Assembly: GCA_030841035.1 (NCBI GenBank)
Contig: JAVEDI010000104.1
Span: 73,445-110,956 of the forward strand
DNA length: 37,512 nucleotides
Direction: 5' to 3'
Origin: Actinomycetota bacterium
GTDB lineage: Bacteria > Actinomycetota > Actinomycetes > JACCUZ01
Position 1 is the first letter of the stretch. Each line of letters starts with the position of its first letter. The notes below the pieces were generated by a model. It was given only the letters and a program-made list of their open reading frames with translations. It did not search any database and had not been told where the DNA came from. This document shows positions 15,753-23,573 of this stretch, piece after piece. Made by a program: the position numbers and the translations under genes.

Positions 15753-16569
15753 CCCGCCGACCGGTCGGCCCGCTGCCGCGCCGCACGCCAAGACCGGGTT
15801 GTCGTCGGTGAGCAGCGCCGCCCGCCTGCTCAAGGAGTTCCGCCACGGCGAGCGGGACCTCGGAGTGACCGAGCTGTCCCGACGCCTCGGACTCGGCAAG
15901 AGCACGGTGCACCGGATCCTCACCACGCTGACCGCCGAGGGTCTTCTCGAACGGGAGCCCACGAGCGGTCTCTACCGGCTCGGTCTGGCGATGTACGACC
16001 TTGGCTCGAACGTGCCCATCCACCGCGACATCCACCAGCTGGCCCTGCCGGTGATGGAGGCGCTGCGCCAGCAGACCCAGGAGTCGCTGCACGTGGCGGT
16101 GCGCGACGGGCGCGAGGTGGTCTACGTCGAGCGGCTGGAGAGCCAGCAGACCGTGCGCACCTTCATGCGCATCGGTCACCGCAACTGGGCGCACTGCACG
16201 TCGACCGGCAAGGTGCTCCTGGCTTTCCTGCCGGGAGACCAGCTCGAGAGCCTGCTCGACGGCTGGGACCTGGTCCGCAAGACCGACCGCACCATCAGCG
16301 GCCTCGACGAGCTGCGTGCCGAGCTGGTGCGGGTGCGCAGCCGTGGCTACGGCACCAACGTCAACGAGTCGGAGCCCGGCGTGGCATCGGTCGCGGCACC
16401 GATCCGCGACTCACGCGGCGAGGTGCTCGCCGCGCTGTCGCTCGTCGGTCCCACCATGCGGCTCTCGCAGCGTTCGCTGCGACAGTTCGCCACGCTCGTC
16501 GTCGACGGCGCGCAGACCGTGTCGCAGCGGCTGGGCCACCGGCGTACGTCCTCCGACTGCGGCGCCTGA
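15739..16569 (+). CDS. IclR-family transcriptional regulator
   Basis: A 276-residue regulator. The N-terminal winged helix-turn-helix is SAARLLKEF...LGVTELSRRLGLGKSTVHRI with recognition helix KSTVHRILTTL (about residues 35-70). The C-terminal effector domain has the family landmarks VREVVYVERLES-like strand, HCTSTGKVLLAFL (conserved CT-x-GK-x-LLA) and the GVASVAAPIRDSRGEVLAALSL strand. GTG 15739 lies inside the end of the upstream gene, seven bases after GAGGAG. IclR proteins of aromatic pathways (PcaR, PobR, MhpR types) bind ring compounds and act as activators or repressors. Here it most likely controls the divergent operon through the palindrome at 14998-15014. Confidence 0.92.
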   Translation: MPSADPPTGRPAAAPHAKTGLSSVSSAARLLKEFRHGERDLGVTELSRRLGLGKSTVHRILTTLTAEGLLEREPTSGLYRLGLAMYDLGSNVPIHRDIHQLALPVMEALRQQTQESLHVAVRDGREVVYVERLESQQTVRTFMRIGHRNWAHCTSTGKVLLAFLPGDQLESLLDGWDLVRKTDRTISGLDELRAELVRVRSRGYGTNVNESEPGVASVAAPIRDSRGEVLAALSLVGPTMRLSQRSLRQFATLVVDGAQTVSQRLGHRRTSSDCGA

Positions 16570-16605
16570 CGGCCGTGACCCACCCCGTGTCCTGAGGCGG
16601 CGTCC

Positions 16606-17631
16606 GTGGTCGAACTCGTCGAAGTCGCCGTCTGCTCCGTCGCGGATCTCCCGCCCGGCACCATGCGCCGGCTCGAGGCCGCCGGCCGACCGGTCTGCGT
16701 CGGCAACAACAACGGCGCCTTGTTCGCTGTGGCGGACAGCTGTCTGCACAAGGGCCTGTCGTTGTCGCAGGGACTGCTGCGCGACGGGCACGTCACCTGC
16801 CCCGGCCACTGGTGGCGCTACGACGTGCACACCGGCGCTCTGGCCGGCCACGAAGGGGTCGCCGCGGCGACCTATCCGGTCTACGCCGTTGGAGGAGATG
16901 TCGTGGTCGCCGTTCCGCCGGCCGAGCCGAGGCTGAGCTGGCGTGAGGTCCTGCTGCAGCACGCCCGAGCCGGTGCGGCGAAGCCGGCTGTGCCCGAGCG
17001 CCCCGTGCCGCCGGGTGCCGTGGGCGGCGTCATCTGGGACATGGGTGGCATCCTCTACCCGACGCCCTTCGAGGTGTTCGAGGCCCTGGAGCAGGAGCGC
17101 GGCCTGCCGGCGGGCGCCCTGCCGCGCGGGCCCTTCGCACCCGAGGGCGACCCGTTGTACGACGCCGTCGATGCGGGCGAGCTGCCGGAGCCCGAGTACT
17201 GGGCCACCCGGCAGGCGGAGTGGCAGGCACGCGGGGTCGACGTCGACGTACACAGGGACATCGACTGGACGGGTCGAGAACGCCCGCAGGTGATGGCGCT
17301 GCTCGAGCGGCTGGGAACCCGCCTGCCCCAGCTCGTGCTGACCAACGACGCGAGCGCCTTCCTCGGTGCCGGCTGGCGCCAGACCTGGCCGTTGCGCGGC
17401 CACTTCGCCGGCCTGGTCGACTCGGTGGACCTCGGTGTCCGCAAGCCCCATCCCGACGCCTACGTTGCCGCGTCCGACGCTCTCGGACTGGCGGTCGGGG
17501 ACTGCGTGTTCATCGACGACCTGTCGGTCAACGTCCTCGCCTCGCGGCAGGCCGGCATGCCGGCCGTGCGGTTCGACGTGACCGACGTGCCGGGCAGCAT
17601 CGCGCGGATCGAGGCGGCGGCGGGCCTGTGA
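16606..17631 (+). CDS. Rieske ferredoxin - HAD phosphatase fusion protein
   Basis: A 341-residue two-domain protein. Residues 1-105 are a Rieske [2Fe-2S] ferredoxin with Cys46/His48 (DSCLHKGLSL) and Cys65/His68 (VTCPGHWWRYD). Residues 138-341 are a HAD-IA hydrolase: motif I VIWDMGGILYP with nucleophile Asp145, motif II VLTND (Thr246), motif III Lys280 (RKPHPDAY) and motif IV VFIDDLSVNV (Asp304/Asp305). The second Asp of motif I is Gly147, as in YihX-type phosphatases. A Pro/Ala-rich linker of about 30 residues joins them and the frame has no break. GTG 16606 has GAGGCGG upstream. The ferredoxin could feed electrons to the Rieske oxygenase at 7647-8903 while the HAD domain removes phosphate from its product. 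The pairing is the key evidence for a phosphate-tagged pathway. Confidence 0.88.
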   Translation: MVELVEVAVCSVADLPPGTMRRLEAAGRPVCVGNNNGALFAVADSCLHKGLSLSQGLLRDGHVTCPGHWWRYDVHTGALAGHEGVAAATYPVYAVGGDVVVAVPPAEPRLSWREVLLQHARAGAAKPAVPERPVPPGAVGGVIWDMGGILYPTPFEVFEALEQERGLPAGALPRGPFAPEGDPLYDAVDAGELPEPEYWATRQAEWQARGVDVDVHRDIDWTGRERPQVMALLERLGTRLPQLVLTNDASAFLGAGWRQTWPLRGHFAGLVDSVDLGVRKPHPDAYVAASDALGLAVGDCVFIDDLSVNVLASRQAGMPAVRFDVTDVPGSIARIEAAAGL

Positions 17632-17701
17632 CGGTGGCACGCTGACGGTGCCGTCACCCCGCTCATGAGCAGCGGTGTCCAACCGACAGAGGAGCGACCG
17701 C

Positions 17702-18100
17702 ATGGCCGACCGTCGTACCGAGCAACCCCGGCACCCGATAGTCGCCGCCCATCTCGCCCGACGCGCAGAGAGCCTGCAGGTGCGCGTGGCCGATGCCATC
17801 ACCGCCTTCGCGGGTTCCATGCCGTTCGTCTATCTGCACGCGACCGCATTCGTGGTGTGGATGCTCGCCGTCGAGGCGAAGCCGTGGCCGACCCTGACGC
17901 TCGTGGTGTCGCTCGAGGCCATCTTCCTGTCGACGTTCGTGCTGATCGGCCAGAACCGGCAGGCGGAGTTCCAGCAGGCCAAGGCCGACCACGACTTCAC
18001 CGAACAGGAGCTCGAGCTCAAGACGAACACCGAGATCACCAGGGCCATCCACGCGCTGACCACGGAGCTGCACCGACGGGTGGTCCTGGATAGCCGCTGA
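17702..18100 (+). CDS. DUF1003 membrane protein
   Basis: A 132-residue protein. ATG 17702 has AGAGGAG seven bases upstream; an in-frame earlier ATG at 17675 lacks this. The DUF1003 pattern is clear: VADAITAFAGSMPFVYLHATAF starts the first membrane segment, and TLTLVVSLEAIFLSTFVLIGQNRQ forms the second segment with the hallmark SLEAIFLS...QNRQ. A charged cytoplasmic helix (residues 95-132) follows. The function of the family is unknown. It ends two bases before the convergent glycosyltransferase gene, so a shared terminator is not visible. Confidence 0.9.
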   Translation: MADRRTEQPRHPIVAAHLARRAESLQVRVADAITAFAGSMPFVYLHATAFVVWMLAVEAKPWPTLTLVVSLEAIFLSTFVLIGQNRQAEFQQAKADHDFTEQELELKTNTEITRAIHALTTELHRRVVLDSR

Positions 18101-18102
18101 GG

Positions 18103-19596
18103 TCACTGCGACAGGAGGTAGACGGTGTAACGGCGGTGCCGGTCGGCGCTGCCCTGTCGTGCGACCGACCGAAGGGTCGCGAGGCTGAGGCCGTCGGGGT
18201 CGCCGCGCTGCAGGATGACGGCCTCGCTGCGGGCGAAGTAGCGAGTCAGCCGATGCTGCCACTCCACGTCGGCACGCCGCGCGACGACGGTGTTGCCGGC
18301 GGCGAGGTCACCATGGTCCTGGTCGTAGGTCAGGCCGGTGGGGTCGACCAGCACCGCACAGCCGTGCCGCAGGTCGTGGGCCAGCAGATCGGACACCTCG
18401 AGGATCGCCGGTGTGTCCGCGGCGACGCACCGCACGGACGCGGCGTCCGTCCGCACCTCCCGGTCCGGCCGCGTCCGACCCTCGGGGTGCAGCTGCGTGA
18501 CCAGGGCCAGCGTGAGGGCCGCGAGCACACCGGTCGCGACGGCGACCGGCTGGAGCACGCGGGCGCGCGACCGGAGGGCGCGCCGGGCCAGGTCAGCGGC
18601 CGCGCCGACGACCAGGGCCAGCGCGGGCGCGACGTACGTCGCGTAGTGCGAGAAGTAGGACGGGCCGCTCAGCAGCAACGCCGTCTGGGCGGCGAGCAGC
18701 GCGCACCAGGGACGCGCGGGCGGGCAGCGCCACGTGACCAGCGCGGCGGCGAGCACACCCAGCACCGAGAGCGCTGCGGTCAGCAGGGGCAGCTGCGCCC
18801 CGACCACGTGCGCCACGACGCCAGCCTCGGTCATGCCGGCCAGCCGGTCCCACGTCGAGATCCCGTTGTTCGTCCGCCCCAGCTGGTCGAGCACCACCAG
18901 CCGCATCATCCGAGCAGGTGCGAGCACGAAGAAGGGCAGGCAGACCGCTGCCGCGGCCGCGGCTGCGCCCACCGCGTACGGCAGCGCGGCGGACCTGCGA
19001 CGGCGGAGCAGGAGCCACCCCAACAGCACGCCGAGGGGGACGACCGCCCACAGCTTCACGGCGGTCGCCAGCCCGAGGGCGGCACCCGCCGCGACCGCCT
19101 GGCGGCGCGAGGTGCTGCGCCCGTCGCCGAGCAGCAGCAGGCTGGCCAGCACACCGAGGTTGACCAGCGGCTCCAGCAACGTGGTGCGTTCCGCGTACAC
19201 CGCGGGCTGCCAGAGGGCGTAGAACAGTCCGGCGGTCACGGCGGCGACGGGGCCGAGCCGTCTGCCGACGCGGTAGGCGAGGGTCGCGTTGAGCGCCCCC
19301 ACCGCCATGAAGGCGAGCCGGGCCACGGCGAGACCGGTGGAGTCGGTGGTCCAGCGGGCCAGCAGCCCGAAGGGCGAGAGCGCCAGCAGGATGCCGGGTG
19401 GGTGCAGCAGCAGGAAGTCGCGGTAGGGCAGCCGGCCGAAGACCAAGGCCTCCGCACCGCCGAAGTAGACGCCGTCGTCGTACGCCAGCACCCCCATGAG
19501 GCCGCCGCCACGCAGCACCGGCAGCAGGCGTGCGAGGAAGGCCACGGCGGCGATGCCGACCACCAGCGGCGAGGCGGCTCTCGCGGCACGACGCAT
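18103..19596 (-). CDS. Multi-pass membrane glycosyltransferase-like protein (GT39/PMT-like)
   Basis: A 497-residue integral membrane protein with about ten hydrophobic segments. The first external loop contains AYDDGVYFGGAEALVFGRLPYRDFLLLHPP; the acidic DD and the later YRDF...HPPG pattern are typical of GT-C polyprenyl-phosphate-sugar-dependent mannosyl/arabinosyl transferases of actinobacteria. The C-terminal 120 residues are an extracytoplasmic soluble domain with VDPTGLTYDQDHGDLA and EAVILQRGD. ATG 19596 has a GGGAGG site; a longer upstream frame is shadow. Likely job: adding sugar to a lipid, protein or cell-wall glycan on the outer face of the membrane. Donor and acceptor are unknown. 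Confidence 0.82.
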   Translation of the reverse strand: MRRAARAASPLVVGIAAVAFLARLLPVLRGGGLMGVLAYDDGVYFGGAEALVFGRLPYRDFLLLHPPGILLALSPFGLLARWTTDSTGLAVARLAFMAVGALNATLAYRVGRRLGPVAAVTAGLFYALWQPAVYAERTTLLEPLVNLGVLASLLLLGDGRSTSRRQAVAAGAALGLATAVKLWAVVPLGVLLGWLLLRRRRSAALPYAVGAAAAAAAVCLPFFVLAPARMMRLVVLDQLGRTNNGISTWDRLAGMTEAGVVAHVVGAQLPLLTAALSVLGVLAAALVTWRCPPARPWCALLAAQTALLLSGPSYFSHYATYVAPALALVVGAAADLARRALRSRARVLQPVAVATGVLAALTLALVTQLHPEGRTRPDREVRTDAASVRCVAADTPAILEVSDLLAHDLRHGCAVLVDPTGLTYDQDHGDLAAGNTVVARRADVEWQHRLTRYFARSEAVILQRGDPDGLSLATLRSVARQGSADRHRRYTVYLLSQ

Positions 19597-19690
19597 GGTC
19601 CTCCCTGGTGTCGGGCGGCACTCCGCCGGCTCAACGTCTCGACACGGCGGGGGGTGCCCGCCGCACGGGACCGGGCCGGTCAGGTGCGGA

Positions 19691-19996
19691 TCAGAAACCG
19701 GTAGCACGTCGTCGGGCGACCTCGGCCAGTACGTCGACGTCGTCCGCCCCCGACGTACGGCACCGCCGCTGGACGCCGCAGACCGTGCAGCAGTGCACCA
19801 CGAGCCACCGCCCGCGCTCCAGCTGGGCATCTACCGGCGCCATCAGTCCGCCACACGTGTCGGCGCGATCGCCCGGGTCGACGTCCACGTGGCGTGACCA
19901 CAGGCACTGCGCACAATGGTTGGTGTAACCGTCGCCGTGGTTGGGTGCGCCGCAGTGGCCGCAGGCGAAGTCCTCCACCGTCCGACGGAACGCCAC
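19691..19996 (-). CDS. RNHCP domain protein
   Basis: A 101-residue zinc-binding protein. Landmarks are EDFACGHCGAPNHGDGYTNHCAQCLWSRHVD (here TNHCAQCLWS replaces the name-giving RNHCPxCLWS), PGDRADTCGGLMAPV, and VHCCTVCGVQRRCRTSGADD. Four CxxC-like cysteine sets suggest one or two zinc sites. GTG 19996 has AGGAGG nine bases upstream; longer frames are shadows. The family is common in actinobacteria and has no proven function; nucleic-acid binding is often supposed. Confidence 0.87.
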   Translation of the reverse strand: MAFRRTVEDFACGHCGAPNHGDGYTNHCAQCLWSRHVDVDPGDRADTCGGLMAPVDAQLERGRWLVVHCCTVCGVQRRCRTSGADDVDVLAEVARRRATGF

Positions 19997-20158
19997 TGCT
20001 CGCACCTCCTCGACCTCTGGTCCGGTCCTCCATGGTGCCCCGCCAAGGACACGGTCACCAAGATCGTCCAATCTCTCGACGGGGAGGTGAGGACGCTGCC
20101 GCATAACCCGCGCACAGGACGGTCGTTGGTCAGGCAGATCGCCGCACCGGAGGAGCCG

Positions 20159-20329
20159 ATGAGTCAGGACCGCCACGAGCGACTACGCCGTGCCCTGGAG
20201 GAGTCAGCGCACGAGGACGCGGACGAGCCCACCAAGCAGCGCAATGCCGGGGTCGCCATCGCCGTGCTCGCCCTCCTGGTCGTCGGGCTGCTCGTCGCGA
20301 TCGTGAGCGGCGGCATTCCGCGGCCGTGA
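20159..20329 (+). CDS. Small single-span membrane protein (56 aa)
   Basis: A 56-residue protein starting at ATG 20159, four bases after GGAGGAG. It has a charged cytoplasmic N-terminus (about 28 residues rich in Asp, Glu, Arg), one membrane helix (AGVAIAVLALLVVGLLVAIV) and a short external tail. The gene is divergent from the RNHCP gene, with a 162-base promoter region between them. No family recognised. Confidence 0.7.
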   Translation: MSQDRHERLRRALEESAHEDADEPTKQRNAGVAIAVLALLVVGLLVAIVSGGIPRP

Positions 20330-20365
20330 CCGGCGGTCACCACCAGCGACGTACGCCGACGGGGG

Positions 20366-20899
20366 TCAGGGCGCGGCGCGCCACTGCTGCTGCACCGGCG
20401 CCTTGGGGCCGAAGAGCAGCTCGCAGATCTCCAGGTAGAGCTCGTCGGGCGCCGGCAGGTGCCGGATGCGGTGCAGCGCCTGTTCCTGACCGGCCGACTC
20501 GAGGACGATCTCGCCGTAGCCCAGCAGCCGCCCGATCGGTGGGCGCGCGTAGCTCATGTCGGTCACCTTCATCAGCGGCATCATCGCGACGCGCCGGGTC
20601 ACCAGCCCCGAGCGCATCAGCAGCCGCCGGTCGGTGACGACGAACCAGTCCTCGCGCCACTCGAGCAGCTTCCAGACCAGTCGCCCGGCCAGCACCACCC
20701 AGCCGGCGAGCAGCACGGTGCGTACGGTCGACATCGACAGCGGCAGCACGTGGTCGAGCCAGAACAGCAGGACCAGGGCGGCGCAGGTGGTGAGCACCGG
20801 TTCGATCAGCTGAGCCCAGTGCCGGCGAACGGCGATGACCTGCCGCTCCGTGGGGAGCAGGTAGCGCTCGATGCCGCGGAAGCCGGCCGGTGCAGTCAT
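20366..20899 (-). CDS. Bacterial PH-domain (bPH2, YdbS-like) membrane protein
   Basis: A 177-residue protein. Two hydrophobic segments (TTCAALVLLFWLDHVL and VRTVLLAGWVVLAGRLVWKL) are followed by a bPH2 domain beginning WFVVTDRRLLMRSGLVTRRV, with the typical PLMKVTDMSYARPPIGRLLGYG and IRHLPAPDELYLEICELL. ATG 20899 lies six bases after the stop of the small gene at 20906-21073 and has no ribosome site of its own, so it is probably translated by coupling. Function of the family is unknown; a membrane-organising role is possible. Confidence 0.85.
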   Translation of the reverse strand: MTAPAGFRGIERYLLPTERQVIAVRRHWAQLIEPVLTTCAALVLLFWLDHVLPLSMSTVRTVLLAGWVVLAGRLVWKLLEWREDWFVVTDRRLLMRSGLVTRRVAMMPLMKVTDMSYARPPIGRLLGYGEIVLESAGQEQALHRIRHLPAPDELYLEICELLFGPKAPVQQQWRAAP

Positions 20900-20905
20900 G
20901 TCAGC

Positions 20906-21073
20906 TCAGGAGGACACCAGCGCGCCGAAGAAGTCGAGCAGCGACTGGCCGGCATTGGAGAGACCGTCCGCCGACTGCCGCACGGCGTCCGCGGCCGTCG
21001 TGGGCGCCACGATGATCGTGTAGACCACGAACGCGACGGCGAGCCACAGCAGCACTCGCTTCAGGCTCGGCAT
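20906..21073 (-). CDS. Small membrane protein (55 aa) upstream of bPH2 gene
   Basis: A 55-residue protein, ATG 21073, with GAGGAG four bases upstream. One N-terminal membrane helix (LLWLAVAFVVYTIIVAP) is followed by an amphipathic helix DAVRQSADGLSNAGQSLLDF and a short hydrophobic end (FGALVSS). It is read just before the PH-domain gene and probably made with it. No family named; the ribosome site, codon use and six-base spacing to the next gene support it being real. Confidence 0.7.
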   Translation of the reverse strand: MPSLKRVLLWLAVAFVVYTIIVAPTTAADAVRQSADGLSNAGQSLLDFFGALVSS

Positions 21074-21126
21074 GACGCTCCTCGGGGGAAGGACAACAGC
21101 ACTCAGACTGCCCCACCCCCGCCGTG

Positions 21127-21141
21127 GCGCCTCGGAGGCGC
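21127..21141 (-). terminator. Short hairpin downstream of upp
   Basis: gcgcct (21127-21132) and aggcgc (21136-21141) around cgg, about 50 bases past the upp stop codon and before the small membrane gene. It is a six-base-pair stem only. Confidence 0.3.
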
Positions 21142-21190
21142 GCCGTCGGGCCGTTCCGGCGCAGCCTAGCCATCACGGCGCCCGCCGCGG

Positions 21191-21829
21191 CTAGACCACG
21201 CCGTAGAGACGGTCTCCTGCGTCACCGAGACCGGGCACGATGTAGCCCAGCTCGTTCAGGCGCTCGTCGAGCCCCGCGGTGACCACCGTGACCGGCACGT
21301 CGGAGGAGCCGAACGCCGCCTGCATGGCCGCGAGCCCCTCCGGGGCGGCCAGGAGGCAGATCGCCGTGATGTCGTCGGCGCCGCGCTCGAGCAGGTAGTT
21401 GATCGCCGCCACGAGCGTGCCGCCGGTGGCCAGCATCGGGTCGAGCACGTAGCACTGGCGCCCGGACAGGTCATCGGGCAGCCGGGTGGCGTAGGTCGAG
21501 GCCAGCAGGGTCGCCTCGTCCCGGATCATGCCGAGAAAGCCGACCTCGGCCGTCGGCAGCAACCGGACCATGCCGTCGAGCATGCCGAGACCGGCCCGCA
21601 GGATCGGCACCACGAGCGGCTTGGGCGAGGCCAGCCGGACACCGGTCGTGGCAGCGACAGGTGTCCTGATCTGGTTCGGCTCGGTGCGGACGTCGCGGGT
21701 CGCCTCGTAGGCCAGCAGCGTCACGAGCTCGTCAGCCAGCCGCCGGAAGGTGGGCGAGTCCGTGCGTTCGTCGCGCAGCGCGGTGAGCTTGTGGGCGATG
21801 AGGGGATGGTCGGCGACGTGGGTCCGCAT
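21191..21829 (-). CDS. upp: Uracil phosphoribosyltransferase
   Basis: A 212-residue enzyme that joins uracil and PRPP to give UMP and pyrophosphate in pyrimidine salvage. The N-terminus [26 protein letters not shown] is the typical start of the family, [12 protein letters not shown] and [14 protein letters not shown] follow, and the PRPP loop is [18 protein letters not shown]. The C-terminal uracil-binding end is [17 protein letters not shown] 21829 was chosen for this N-terminus; a longer frame upstream is shadow and no strong ribosome site is visible. It is divergent from the tadA-associated genes. Confidence 0.97.
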   Translation of the reverse strand: MRTHVADHPLIAHKLTALRDERTDSPTFRRLADELVTLLAYEATRDVRTEPNQIRTPVAATTGVRLASPKPLVVPILRAGLGMLDGMVRLLPTAEVGFLGMIRDEATLLASTYATRLPDDLSGRQCYVLDPMLATGGTLVAAINYLLERGADDITAICLLAAPEGLAAMQAAFGSSDVPVTVVTAGLDERLNELGYIVPGLGDAGDRLYGVV

Positions 21830-21941
21830 GGACGGACAACCTAGCGTCACGGCGTCACCGCCCCCTGCCGCTCGTGGCCAATCTCTGCCACGATGCGAAG
21901 ACGGGAATTGGTGCGGTCGGGCAGAGAGGTTGGTCGCAGCG

Positions 21942-22427
21942 GTGGAGGACACCCTCGTCGACTTCGCCCTGGTCGCCTTCCGTGAGGACGATCAGTGGCA
22001 GGTCGGCGAGCTGCCGGCGCGGGCGGCGGAGGACCTCTACGCGCTGCTCGCCGCCGTCCGGCAGCAGCCGAGCGAGGGAGCCCGCCTGGCGCTGTGCTCC
22101 TACGGCGACGACTTCTTCCTGGCGGCCCGCCCGGAGGGAGAGGACGTGCGCCTGTTGATCTCCGACGTCACGGCCGTGGGGGAGTGGCCGGTCGCCCAGC
22201 AGGTGATCGAGCTGATGGACGAGGCCGGCGTCGGGCCGGAGGACCGCGACACGGTGCAGCCGGCCGGCGACCTCGAGATCTTCGCCGACCTGGGGCTGAG
22301 CTCCTTGGAGCTGTCGCTGATCTGCTCGGACCTCGAGTCCTACCCCGATGAGATGCTCACCCAGATCACGTCACGCATCGGCTTCGGGCCCCAGTTCGAG
22401 CAGGCGGTCGACGCCGACCTGCCGTGA
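21942..22427 (+). CDS. tRNA adenosine deaminase-associated protein (copy 1)
   Basis: A 161-residue acidic protein of the actinobacterial family found beside tadA. It contains [42 protein letters not shown], and [23 protein letters not shown] 21942 was chosen; TTG 21930 is an alternative because GAGAGG lies nearer to it. It is clearly related to the next protein (shared ISDV / VSDV and DLG...LxxxC segments). The exact function is unknown; the constant link to tadA suggests help in wobble-inosine tRNA editing or its control. Confidence 0.85.
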   Translation: MEDTLVDFALVAFREDDQWQVGELPARAAEDLYALLAAVRQQPSEGARLALCSYGDDFFLAARPEGEDVRLLISDVTAVGEWPVAQQVIELMDEAGVGPEDRDTVQPAGDLEIFADLGLSSLELSLICSDLESYPDEMLTQITSRIGFGPQFEQAVDADLP

Positions 22428-22458
22428 TCCGACGGCCGCACTGAACCGAGGAGGAGAG

Positions 22459-22911
22459 GTGTCCTACTTCACCGCCGTACTCGCGCGCGACGGGCAGAAG
22501 TGGTCCCCGCACATCGTCGACGTCGAGGCCCTCGAGGACCTCGCCGAACTCTCCGTCGCACTGCGCGCGGTCGCGGACGACGAGGAGTCGGTGCTGCTGT
22601 TCGTCGAGCGCGAGGACGCCTGGTGGGCGGTGGTGCGGGTCGACGCCGACGACGACCCCCGGGTGTTCGTGTCCGACGTCCTGGCCGCCGCCGCAAGCCC
22701 CTACGCCCAGGTGCTCGACGTGGCGGAGTCCGACGAGGCCGAGGGCATCGAGGCGGGCACGCCGTACGGCGACAGCGACGTCCTCGCCGACCTGGGCACC
22801 CCGCCGGAGGCCTTGACGCAGATGTGCGAGGAGGAGCTCGTCCCGATGGACGCGCTCGCGGCGATCGCCGAAGCGGGCGGCTTCGCCGAGGTCCTGGACT
22901 CCCTACGCTGA
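22459..22911 (+). CDS. tRNA adenosine deaminase-associated protein (copy 2)
   Basis: A 150-residue acidic protein (many Asp/Glu), GTG 22459, with GAGGAGGAGAG just upstream. Landmarks are YFTAVLARDGQKWSPHIVDV, LLFVEREDAWWAVVRVD, RVFVSDVLAAAASPYAQVL and VLADLGTPPEALTQMCEEEL. It is a paralog of the protein just before it and ends four bases before the tadA start, so it is probably translated with it. Confidence 0.85.
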   Translation: MSYFTAVLARDGQKWSPHIVDVEALEDLAELSVALRAVADDEESVLLFVEREDAWWAVVRVDADDDPRVFVSDVLAAAASPYAQVLDVAESDEAEGIEAGTPYGDSDVLADLGTPPEALTQMCEEELVPMDALAAIAEAGGFAEVLDSLR

Positions 22912-22915
22912 GCTC

Positions 22916-23383
22916 GTGACCGGGGAGTACGACGGCTGGATGCGCGCCGCCCTGGACGAGGCGCGCCTCGCCCGGGGCCCCGGCGACGTACCGGTCGGGG
23001 CGCTCGTCCTCGACCCGACCGGCGTGGTGATCGGACGCGGCCACAACGCGCGCGAGGCCACCGGCGACCCCACCGCGCACGCGGAGCTGGTCGCCCTGCG
23101 GCAGGCTGCCGCAGCGTCGGGATCATGGCGGCTCGACGGTGCCACTCTGGTGGTCACGCTGGAGCCCTGCACCATGTGCGCTGGGGCGCTGGTGCTCGCG
23201 CGCGTGCGTCGCGTCGTGTTCGGTGCGGACGACCCGAAGGCGGGCGCCGTGGGCTCGCTGTGGGACGTCGTTCGGGACCGCCGGCTCAACCACCGGCCCG
23301 AGGTGGTGGCCGGCGTCCTCGCGGCCGAGTGCGGCGAGCTGCTGCGCGACTTCTTCCGCGCTCAGCGGGCGCTCGAGCGGTAG
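22916..23383 (+). CDS. tadA: tRNA-specific adenosine deaminase TadA
   Basis: A 155-residue zinc deaminase that converts the wobble adenosine of tRNA-Arg(ACG) to inosine. The zinc/catalytic motifs are complete: HAE in PTAHAELVALRQ and PCxxC in LEPCTMCAGALVLARVRRVVFG. The N-terminus MRAALDEARLARGPGDVPVGALV matches the family. GTG 22916 follows the upstream stop by four bases. It is followed by tRNA-Ser, a common actinobacterial order. Confidence 0.95.
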   Translation: MTGEYDGWMRAALDEARLARGPGDVPVGALVLDPTGVVIGRGHNAREATGDPTAHAELVALRQAAAASGSWRLDGATLVVTLEPCTMCAGALVLARVRRVVFGADDPKAGAVGSLWDVVRDRRLNHRPEVVAGVLAAECGELLRDFFRAQRALER

Positions 23384-23433
23384 AGCTCCCCTGACTCCCA
23401 GGTCGACTCTGGACGTCCGGTAATCTCAGCGAC

Positions 23434-23520
23434 GGTGGCGTGTCCGAGCGGCCGAAGGAGCACGCCTCGAAAGCGTGTGAGGGTTCACGCCCTCCGTGGG
23501 TTCAAATCCCACCGCCACCG
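23434..23520 (+). tRNA. tRNA-Ser (anticodon CGA)
   Basis: An 87-base cloverleaf. The acceptor stem ggtggcg (23434-23440) pairs with cgccacc (23513-23519), with discriminator G at 23520. The anticodon arm is cacgc-ctcgaaa-gcgtg, giving CGA. A long variable arm (gagggttcacgccctc) marks class II serine tRNA, and the T-arm ggttcaaatcc is intact. The bases after it (23521-23523) read CCA, so the 3' CCA may be encoded. Confidence 0.96.
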
Positions 23521-23533
23521 CCAGCCAGCCGTC

Positions 23534-23573
23534 GGCGACATTCCCGCAGGTCAGAGGCCTGTGGGATGTCGCC
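23534..23573 (+). terminator. Hairpin terminator after tRNA-Ser
   Basis: ggcgacattcccgcagg (23534-23550) pairs with cctgtgggatgtcgcc (23558-23573), with one bulge and one mismatch around a seven-base loop. It starts 14 bases after the tRNA. Confidence 0.65.

Noticed and set aside
14895-15962. Upstream extension of the second dioxygenase frame to about 658 residues
   Set aside because: The added part is a shadow of the unknown and IclR genes; the family N-terminus begins at ATG 14894, as in the paralog.
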